DNA of 64,000 bases, taken from Sclerotinia nivalis (lineage: Eukaryota > Ascomycota > Leotiomycetes > Helotiales > Sclerotiniaceae). The position numbers and the translations under genes were made by a program. The stretch spans positions 434,001 to 498,000 of the forward strand of contig JAPEIS010000010.1 of assembly GCA_029531795.1 (NCBI GenBank), written 5' to 3'. The notes under the pieces are model-generated. The model did no database searches. It saw only the letters and a list, made by a program, of their open reading frames with translations, and was not told the origin of the DNA. The first letter of the stretch is position 1; each line of letters starts with the position of its first letter. This document shows, piece after piece, positions 55,344-64,000 of the stretch.

Positions 55344-58300
55344 TTAGTGTTGGTTGATGGGGATGTAAATAGCTTGGTAAGGCTCTGTACATGAGGGAGT
55401 GAGTCTGTATATATTCAATTGGTTGTACATAGGTAACAGTATTTGAGAATAGTATGCATAAAACAAGATCTGCATTAAGTTTCAATACACATCTGCACAT
55501 TCTAAAGAGGTGAAGAAATAAACCTTCTCAAAGCTGTATGAACATTCAGCGATTGAGATGTGAGACAGATAAGAAACGGCAAATTATCTATGGAGTCCAG
55601 CAACTACCGGTATACAAGTAAATGAAACCTTTTTATCTTCATCGAAAATGAATAAAGATCTCTATTATCGAACCTCCGCTGAAAGAATCGGATGATAGAA
55701 ATGTAGCCAAGAGAGGAAACTTTCCAAATACCCACAACCACCCACTCAAAAAGTCACCTCCACGTGTCTGCAAAAATCACAACAATAGCTTTTTTTCGAA
55801 GTTTTGAAAAGCAAAAATAACAAACGTATCATCAGCCCAGTATAGAAACGTAATGGCTGCTGGGCCAGGGTCGTATCCTAACGTAAATCTACTAAGGAGA
55901 TATGGACATGCGAACGACTGCTAGATCGCTGCACCGCCAAAACATCATTTAATATGAAAGCTTAGGGAAAGAATTAGATATGTAAATGGCATTGTACCAT
56001 GTGTAAATATGATCATTGAGGGACGGTAAAGACTATGACAATATTCTTGTGCTGATCAACAAAGTCCATTGGTGTTCACATCCTCTCAACAAGGTCCTGC
56101 CTGACGATTGGAGGCTTTTTTCTGTTGATAAACTTCAATTCATCTGCTTTGAATTGTAGTTCGTTACGTTTACATGAACAAACTCCATTTTCTGCTTTGC
56201 TCCTTTCGTTGGCTCGGATTTGTTTACCTTTTGAAAATTCTCTCTTCCTCATCAGCTACAGGTGGGCTCTACTCCAGGCACTGTGAATGTTCCAATGTTC
56301 TGCAAATTCCAAATAAGAGAGACTCCCGGAATCACATTGGTAGCTGATATGGAAATAATAGGCAGAGACGAGAACGTTTAATGATTCTCTGATGATCGGT
56401 CCTTAGTTTCCACAAGAAAAACACGCATGTGAAGATGAAATCAAAAATGCTGGGATTAGAAAGATGCAAGTTTGAATGGTATCTACACCCACAGATATGA
56501 GAATCCCATGGTGTTCAAGCTGGATGCGCGTGTCGTATAAAAGAAAAAGAAAAACAGTGCGAATGAAAAAAGACTGCAAATATGTGAGATCTTGGGCCGA
56601 TACATCGCGTTGAGAACTTCGAAGCTTTCGTGTTCCAACGCCACCGGGGTAGTACTGCGCGTTCGAACTTTCGAGTATTTTCAGCCACGGATCTCATGGA
56701 AAACCCCATCAAGTATCGATATCACCATGAACATCTAACGTTCAACAAGACGATCTCGGATTCTCCTCCAACCCGTTGATGATGTCCAGACTCATTATCT
56801 ATAACATGCAAACCCATCCACAAATATAAATGACACAAAGTCTACCTTGTCCTCACCCACATCTCACGAAAATCGCCCGCAAATCTCAAATTTGCACCAC
56901 GTGACCAGTACCTGCGAAAGATATAATCCAACGGCGGCAGGAATTTGTTGCACATCGCATACGAGCCGACCCGTTTCCTTTCCCGAATGAATAAGTCACG
57001 ATGACGGTTTATACGAGATATTTAATGCTTGCGGGATCCTTGTGATATGTTGGGATGATTTGAGGTTGTAGTGCAGCAAGTTTTATGTAAAATATAGGTG
57101 AGTCTAGTCTGGGGAATCCTGGCGATGATAGAGTTTAGACGTGGAAGGAAGGTAGTAGAGAGATATGAGATGGGGAGCAAGATGTTCATGGTCAAAGGAT
57201 GTCTGCGTTATATACTTGGCGTAACTTGTGAGCCGTCTTAGATGGCTCGACGGCTTGTGTATCAGAAAAACAGTAAATGGTAAACGAGAAACGGGATGTT
57301 TTAGGATGACAGGCGGAAGCACGTGTTTTAATTATTCTGCCGGAAAGCGGTGAAGAACGTCATCGAACTTTTTTGTTGCATGTCTTATAAATTGCTTCTC
57401 CTCTTGTCTTTTGGTGCGGGAGTTTTGGAGATAGATTGATTGATTGGGAATAAGGATACTTTTTGGGTCTTATATCCGGCTTGTTAAGAATACATGAAGT
57501 ACCGAAATCGGGGGTTTCAACCTATATGATCTTGTCGATTGACTTTGATCACGCTTTTTGAAATCGATACAGATGCGTGCGATCTTTCTTTTATTGTTCT
57601 CAGTCTATTTTAGTAAAAAGTAATTATTTTATTCCTGTCAAAAACTCTTCGCGGCGACGGCGATATCCTAAGTTGATATAACCTCTTTTCCGGAGATGTA
57701 TGTATCTTCCAAAGCCCTGCTTGCATATGACTTTCTCCATCTCATCAATTCTCCATGTCTCTTTCCCCGCATTTTAACAATTCATTGCTCGATCACATCG
57801 AGTAAAATAGCAGCCTTATCTAGAATTACTTATCTTTAAATCAACACTATCTAAACTATCACAGTCTCGATGTATCCACCCGACGTTGCCAGATAACGAT
57901 GCAGCTGTTGATAGGCCTCGCTAGAGAATGACGCGCACGCCAATAATTAGTCTATCCGTGATCAAACGACTAAATCATTCCTAAATCATCATAATATCCC
58001 CGCATGATTGGAGAAGGAGCCCATCAGCTCTCACGAAAATGTATTACATGAGCAAAAAGAGACACAAAAATGTTTCATGATATGAGATCATTATCCTGGA
58101 TCGATCTTACAGTGTGGGGTCCGCCTTGCGCATCTCTATCTCCTATCTTTTATACCCAAGAAATGGTTTGGAATATACTTTTCTACGAGTAATGGCCGTT
58201 TTTCACCTTGGATTCACTGCCTTGGTTGGTGTAGATTTGTCTGTCTGTGAGAGAATGCTCAAAGATAAGAACCGAAAGTAGATAATTCACTACAGTAGTC

Positions 58301-58530
58301 TAGCTATTTCAGTCAGGAGATTTCGAGCCGGTTGACTGGGACAAGAGACTAATAATGTTAATCAGTTCGCCGCGTCTATACTTCTTTCTCACATTGTGTA
58401 GGGATCCAAGAATTTTCTTATGCAGCTGCAGAGAAGGGGAAAAAAAGAATTTAGACGATCCTTGAACCAGAAAAGGTCATAGACGGCGTCCAGGGTCCTT
58501 GTCTGTCCAACAATCTATATAATAGAGGTA
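55344..58530. other. Gene-poor region upstream of the NCS1 permease
   Basis: 3.2 kb without a supportable gene. The minus-strand frames 56515-56712 and 57104-57322 match nothing. Two CTTATC words (57815-57820 and 57829-57834) and GATAAG at 58264-58269 are GATA-factor-type sites, which would suit a nitrogen-source transporter, but such words are frequent in AT-rich DNA. Confidence 0.55.
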
Positions 58531-60652
58531 ATGTCCGCCTTCAAATATGGAGGTGAAGAATCCAGGGACATTACCGGTGCTAGATTAGACGACGAATCCA
58601 CTCCGTTGATTTCTACCAGTGGTCCTTCGAAGATCCAAGAAAGGGTAACCGGTACGACGTCACACAAAACCCCATCATTGCATCACAGAAATACATCAGC
58701 CTCCCTCCCTAAACGTTCTTCCTCCGCCTCCTCCTCCTCCTTCTCCCCCTCCTCCTCCCCCTCCGCCCGTTCAAATATTTATTTTAGAGATATTACATTT
58801 CATTCTTCCGACGAATCGGGCGACTGGTTTCTCGACTACATCATGGAGAAAGTTAAAAATACGAGGATTGGTTACTGGGCCGATAAATTGGCAGTAGAGA
58901 GCGAACCCGGCTTAACAAATGCTCAACTCATGTTAAACAATCATGATTTGAAGCCTGGTGAGTTGTCTATAGTATGTGCGAGGACTCAATACTGATATAT
59001 AAATTTTTAGTCGAACCAGAACGTAGACAATGGGGAGCCTGGAATTTCGTAGGATTTTGGGTCGCGGATTCTTTTAATATTGTGAGCATGCTTCCAAGAA
59101 GTTTTCCTTGCCCAAGAAGTGAGATTCTAACATTTCGACCAATTAGAACACTTGGATGATATCATCGAGCATGATTGTTGCGCCCAGCGGTCTATCTTGG
59201 TGGCAATCATGGCTTTGTGTATGGATTGGATATTCCATTGCAGCCTGCTTCATTGTACTCACGGCCAGAATTGGTGCCACTTATCATCTTTCCTTCCCAG
59301 TTGTCGCTCGATCATCTTTCGGTATCTGGGGTGCTCTATGGCCTGTTTTCAATCGTGCAGCCATGGCTTGTATTTGGTACGGAGTGCAGTCTTGGATTGG
59401 AGGAGAATGCGTTCAATTGATGATCTCTGCAATCTGGCCATCATTCACCAAAGTGCGCAATGGAATTCCTGATTCTGGAACAAATACTGTGGCTTTTATA
59501 TCCTTCTTCCTCTTTTGGCTTTGCTCACTTCCAGCAATTTGGTTTCCGGTTCACAAGATTCGTCATTTGTTTACAGTTAAAGCATATGTGGTACCAACAG
59601 CAGGCATCGCATTTTTCATCTGGGCTATCGTCCGCGCAAAGGGTATTGGTCCAATCGTCAAACAGGGAAATACAACACATGGTAGTACAATGGCATGGTA
59701 TATGGTTACTGGAATCATGTCCTCCATCGCCAACTTCGCAACTCTCATCGTGAATAGTCCGGATTTTGCACGCTTTGCACGAAAACCCAGAGATGCTTTC
59801 TGGTCACAACTCATTACCATCCCCGTCGGTTTCGCGATCACGTCTTTCATCGGTATTATTGTTTCCTCATCTTCAACCGTAATCTTCGGTGAAGCCATCT
59901 GGAATCCTCTGGAACTTCTTCAATCATTCCTAAATGAAGGTGGGTCTGGAAATCGTGCCGGTGTATTCTTCATCGCAACTGCATTTGCTCTCGCCCAACT
60001 CGGTACCAATATCGCAGCCAATTCCGTATCCGCAGGTACAGATATGACCGCTCTTCTTCCACGCTACATCAACATCCGTCGCGGTGGTTACATCTGCGCC
60101 ATCGTAGGTCTCGTCATGTGTCCCTGGAATCTTCTCTCTAGCGCCAACAACTTCACGACCTACCTCTCCGCTTATTCCGTCTTCCTATCCTCCATCGCGG
60201 GTGTCATAATCGCAGACTACTACGCCGTCCGTAAAGGTTACCTACAAGTCCGCAACCTCTATTCTGCTAAGAAAACCTCTCCATATTTCTATACATTCGG
60301 TATTCACTGGAGAGGCTACGCAGCTTACATCGCGGGAATCCTCATCAACATCGTTGGATTCGTCGGAGCAATCGGAAAAGAAGTACCTGCTGGCGCAACA
60401 TACATCTATAAATTAAACTTCTTCTGCGGATTTATTATTGCAGGAGGTGTGTATTGGATTCTATGTAAATTCTTCCCGGTCCCTGCGACCAGCGATACCT
60501 GGATGGAAGTCGGAGATGAAATGGATGATCCGAGTTTGGCGTATGCTGCGGAGGAGGGAAGTGAATTTGATGGGGAGACGAGGAAGGGTGGACAGGAAAG
60601 GGTAAAGAGAATGGGGAGTGGGAAGAAGAGTGATGTGGACTTGGAGGCTTGA
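58531..60652 (+). CDS. NCS1-family nucleobase/nucleoside-type permease (Fur-like)
   Basis: Exons: 58531-58957, 59011-59081, 59147-60652; 667 residues. A 110-residue hydrophilic Ser-rich N-terminus precedes NCS1 landmarks: NHDLKPVEPERRQWGAWNFV, FWVADSFNINTWMIS, GLSWWQSWLCVWIGYSIAAC, ARIGATYHLSFPVVARSSFG and IWYGVQSWIGGECV, typical of the plasma-membrane cation symporters for uracil, uridine, allantoin and related compounds. About 12 membrane helices can be counted, ending near ILCKFFPVP, followed by a charged C-terminal tail. The clade is Fur4/allantoin-permease-like; the substrate is not certain. The introns lie in the N-terminal part before helix 1/2. Substitution of the tail acidic residues or ubiquitin-mediated turnover was not assessed. 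Confidence 0.94.
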
Positions 60653-61783
60653 TAGATTCTTGTTTCACTCACTCACTGGTTAGTTTTTTTGGTTTTTTGG
60701 TTTGATATTGATTGAGCGTGGGTGTTTAGAGGGTTTGATATCCATCGCATGTATGCATGCATGGGTTGGCATGGATGTTATGATATTATGAGATTCTTGA
60801 CTAAGATGCTACCGGTATAGAATACTTGGTACGTAGATGGTAGATGATAGAGGAATGATACCTTTAATTCACTTACTGCTCGAGTATCCTGACTCAATTT
60901 TGAATTCGTTCCTGGATTCATTTCTTTGCTGATCTCGATACTTACTTGATACATACCTAGTACCTATCTATTCTCGCGGTTTGTTTGCTCTGGGTTTGGT
61001 TGAGGGGAGTTGAGGGCATTGAGGGGTTTGAGGGTTGACGGGGTATGGGTATGGGGTTCAGGTAGAGGGTGAGGGTGGGGTGGAATTTGGTAGTGGAGTT
61101 TGATTCTATTAGATATGATATGGATATGATTTAATAGGTATTTTGAGTACGAATTTTGATCATAGGATTTATGAATGGGGAATGGAAATGGAGAAATGGG
61201 AAATTTTGAGAAGATGCGATGGTATCGATATCAATATATAGGAGAATGGATGGGAGGAAAATTCATTTGTCATGGAGATACTCTTACCTAGGTACCGCTA
61301 ATAGAGAAGCTTGAAGCTTGCAAATCACCAGGAGTTGAATGCGGGAAGAGGTGGAAGGAAGTTTGAATTTCTTGGTTATAGTGATGGTTCCTGAAACTCA
61401 GAAGGGAATCCTCGGAATCGTAAGTGATTTTCAATATTTGAATATCTACTGGGGAAATTGTATGAGCTCTTATGCACATGGGAGTAGTGTTCGCATCCTT
61501 TAGATCGTGTTGTTAGATTTTTCTTTATATGCCCTATGCGTTTTTATGAGCGATGATGTAAATTAGAATGAATGAATTCCTGTTTTACGAATTATAGTGT
61601 TTTGGTTTGAAATAGTTGGGATGAGAGTAAATAAAATACCTATAGTTCTAGCTATATGCCAAGCACAATAAAGCACAATAATCCAAACCGTGACGTCATT
61701 CAAGCGAATGCGGCCGCTTGTCACATATCTCCTCAAACGCGACCTTCAATTCAACCTCAACGCGACAATGTAACATCATCAGC
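60653..61783. other. Intergenic, contains the promoter of the SRAP gene
   Basis: 1.1 kb. Mostly AT-rich with short GT-rich stretches. Near its end are a CRE-type palindrome (listed), a NotI-like GCGGCCGC and two AACGCGAC words at about 61737 and 61759. Confidence 0.6.
61691..61698. promoter_or_regulatory. Perfect CRE/ATF palindrome TGACGTCA
   Basis: The full 8-bp TGACGTCA lies 93 bp upstream of the SRAP protein start codon. bZIP factors of the ATF/CREB (Atf1-like) type bind this site in fungi and mediate stress responses. A stress-inducible SRAP gene is an inference. Confidence 0.5.
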
Positions 61784-63117
61784 ATGTGCGGAAGATACGC
61801 ATTACACCTGGTAAGCCATCAAATGACCCTGTCGATTAAAGACTTGCTAATACAATAAAGCGACCTTCAGAGGTTCGCCAATATCTCGAAAATGAGAATA
61901 TGCCCGTCTGGGAAGCGCCGGATGATGAGGGTGTTGGCGCACCAAGACAAAGCTACAATTTTGCTCCGGGATATCATGGTATTGTTTATCGGGCCGATGT
62001 ACCAGATTGGGGTGCGGGACCGAGACAACATAAGGAGGCTGGTGCTGATGGGACTGAAGAGAGAGCTACCGAGTCAGAAGCTCCCGAACCGGGAGCCACT
62101 GAGCAAAAAGAGCATGCGAATGAGGTTGTTCGATATAAGCTACAGAGTATGAAATGGGGTTTGATACCATTTTGGACGAAGCGCAATCCAGATTATGGAT
62201 CGATGATGAAGACTATTAATTGTCGTGATGATTCTTTGATTGAGGATAGAGGAATGTGGAATACGATGAAGCAAAAGAAGAGGTGTGTTGTTGTTGCAGA
62301 AGGATTTTATGAGTGGCTGAAAAAGGGAAAGGAGAAGGTACCCCATTACATCAAGAGGAAGGATGGACAATTGATGTGCATGGCGGGACTGTGGGATGTC
62401 GTTCAATATGAAGGTTCGGATGAAAAACACTATACTTACACTATCATCACAACGAGTTCGAATAAGCAGTTAAATTTCCTACATGATAGAATGCCAGTCA
62501 TTCTGGACAATGGTTCGGAGGATCTTCGTACTTGGCTTGATCCGAAAAGATCATCCTGGTCGAAAGAACTTCAATCTCTCTTGAAACCATATGAGGGAGA
62601 GTTGGAGATCTATCCAGTGAGCAAAGAAGTAGGGAAAGTGGGTAATGATTCTCCTAATTTCATTGTCCCAGTGGCAAGCACGGAGAACAAATCCAATATT
62701 GCCAATTTCTTTGCTAAGGGAGGTAAGAATGATGCAAAAGCATCATCCAAACCATCAAATGCAAATGCACCTCAGAAAACCAAGGAGGAAGATACTAAAC
62801 ATACACCAACCAAAGAAGAGTCAACAGACACAGACGGTCGCAAGACTATTGATCACGATGGCTCTGAGGATAATGCACCTTTACCTGTGCCCAAAACGGA
62901 GAACAAGCAAGGAATAAAACGCGAACTTGACGACGTTGACATCGAAAAGCCGGCCAAAAAATCATTACGCACGTCTGCAAGCCCACAAAGAGATTCTCCG
63001 CCTGTGGCATCAACCCGCAAGACTAGAAGCGCTACGAGCAATAACTATGAAAGTCCGAAGAAATCTTCAGGTCAGAAAAAGGGAAGTCAAAAGATTACGA
63101 ATTTCTTTAGTAAATGA
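61784..63117 (+). CDS. SRAP-domain protein, HMCES/YedK-like abasic-site DNA-protein crosslink sensor
   Basis: Exons: 61784-61810 (MCGRYALHL) and 61861-63117; 427 residues. The catalytic Cys2 follows directly after the initiator Met (removed in life), as in all SRAP proteins. Landmarks are QSYNFAPGYHGIVYR, MKWGLIPFWTKRNPDYG, TINCRDDSL, RCVVVAEGFYEWLKKGKEKVPHY with the active-site Glu, and LNFLHDRMPVIL with the active-site His. The domain crosslinks to abasic sites in single-stranded DNA and protects them. An acidic/Ser insert sits within the domain. The 170-residue C-terminal tail is charged and carries two PCNA-binding-like cores, NIANFF and KITNFF at the extreme C-terminus. The short first intron lies immediately after the Cys-containing exon. 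It is likely nuclear and replication-linked. Confidence 0.95.
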
Positions 63118-64000
63118 GGTTAATGAAGGCATCGCCGCAAGGGGCTCAGGGGATATCTTTTGCGTGGCGAGATGGAATGGCATTTTGTAAAGGTAATTTA
63201 CCGTAATTCGATAACTGAAGATCATGTTATGAATTTGGCAGGTACTTTGTGATTTCTGCGCCAAGAATCATTTTGAGGCTTCCCCCTTCAACCAAACAAT
63301 CTTTTAACCTTCAGCAAATATGGTGAGTGCTGGAGAACGGTCGATCTTACAGGCGGTTAATAATGCTACAAGCTTTTCCATAACCTACCTACTGGTTCAT
63401 GAGACGTAGTACAACCTTCTTGAAGTTCAATTATTGTGCAACAGAGTTGTACGACCAAAACTTTCCAACGATTATTCCTGAGGATTATTATATTTATCTC
63501 GATATAATTTATTCCAGATCCGTGGAAGTAAATACACCGTCGGTGTAGCTTTTTTTGCTCTGTCTCGCAGAAGGTCTGCTCCATGGTACTCTAACATATT
63601 CCACGCATAGCCAATCTTCGCGGTTGCCATTTTCATTCTTAACCACGTGGCCTACATTGATGTGATGGTGTATCTTCTTCACAGAATATGTGTTATGGAT
63701 AGACAAATCTTCCAGTCGGTATTTGTCTGGAGGGGTAGATGTTAAATGTCGCATGTGCACCCTTGGTATTGCGGGGTCTCCAGATTCAGAGCATGCCCAA
63801 ATCTCTCAGAGCGGATGCCCTCCGACCGTAGCATTAAATAAGCTTCACCTGTATTGCTAGGCGTGTACAAAGATACCTCACCTACCATTTGCTTGATATG
63901 TTTCGATGTTGCGTTTGTCAATGCTGAGTGAAACTTCTGAGAGGAGTGGTGCTGCTACATGATGAAGGGAGAATCATTATTCGTGGAATCGAGTGGTTTC
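63118..64000. other. Right edge, no confident gene
   Basis: 883 bp from the SRAP stop to the window end. Part of it may be the terminal exon of a minus-strand gene (63509-63805, listed). Otherwise nothing recognised. Confidence 0.5.
63509..63805 (-). CDS. Possible partial coding exon, hypothetical
   Basis: On the minus strand a frame is open from 63805 to the stop at 63509. It reads ESGDPAIPRVHMRHLTSTPP, then DLSIHNTYSVKKIHHHIN and ENGNREDWLCVEYVRVPWSR. Composition is balanced and coding-like, and the first Met is at 63760. It has no recognisable domain. It may be a C-terminal exon of a gene extending past the right edge, or a chance frame. A short-gene start at Met 63760 is possible (83 residues). 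Confidence 0.35.
   Translation of the reverse strand, partial: EIWACSESGDPAIPRVHMRHLTSTPPDKYRLEDLSIHNTYSVKKIHHHINVGHVVKNENGNREDWLCVEYVRVPWSRPSARQSKKSYTDGVFTSTDLE

Noticed and set aside
1..64000. CRISPR arrays, tRNA or rRNA genes, intact transposons
   Set aside because: No regularly spaced repeats, no B-box-like GGTTCGAATCC with a matching cloverleaf and no transposase or reverse-transcriptase motifs were found by reading. A tRNAscan run would be decisive for tRNAs.

Overview
The window is nuclear DNA of a filamentous ascomycete. The genes have short introns (about 45-170 nt, GT..AG) and AT-rich intergenic DNA. The gene set is typical of Pezizomycotina: Som1, a Cox7a of the Cox9 type, NUP85, TAF8, RACK1 and Trichoderma-like CBM1 cellulases. 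The overall look suggests a plant-associated Leotiomycete such as Botrytis or Sclerotinia. That genus-level guess is an inference; no rRNA or other marker is present.

Layout. 1-20 kb: a PPxY single-pass membrane protein (-), TFIIH subunit Tfb5 (+), mitochondrial uL16 (-) divergent from the RFC clamp-loader large subunit RFC1 (+), an aldo-keto reductase of the Kv-beta type (-), an 11-finger CCHC zinc-knuckle protein (+) and a dienoyl-CoA isomerase (-). 20-25 kb: a large single-exon fusion protein (isochorismatase-like + AlkB dioxygenase + GST-like, +), then Som1 (-) head-to-head with a Rad51/XRCC2-like protein (+). 25-34 kb: Cox7a (-), TAF8 (+), Mgs1/WRNIP1 ATPase (-), RACK1 (-) and two small hydrophilic proteins (-). 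34-46 kb: gamma-tubulin (-) divergent from NUP85 (+), a mitochondrial carrier (-) and a GT8 glycosyltransferase (+). 46-58 kb: a gene-poor stretch holding two secreted cellulases on the same strand, GH6 cellobiohydrolase and GH5 endoglucanase, each with an N-terminal CBM1. 58-64 kb: an NCS1 (Fur-type) permease (+), a SRAP/HMCES-like protein (+) and a doubtful 3'-terminal reading frame (-).

Several genes belong to DNA replication and repair: RFC1, Mgs1, the AlkB fusion, the XRCC2-like protein and the SRAP protein. Three of them (RFC1, Mgs1, SRAP) carry an I/V-x-x-F-F PCNA-binding-like core. Exact MluI cell-cycle boxes lie upstream of RFC1 and gamma-tubulin. The two cellulases probably act together on crystalline cellulose outside the cell. 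The genes otherwise look like ordinary interspersed housekeeping genes, not one operon-like cluster.

The most unusual item is the three-domain isochorismatase-like/AlkB/GST protein, whose isochorismatase-like part has lost the catalytic cysteine. No CRISPR array, rRNA, convincing tRNA or intact transposon was seen. Exon coordinates were worked out by hand from splice sites and reading phase, and all the spliced genes given with exon lists keep an open frame.
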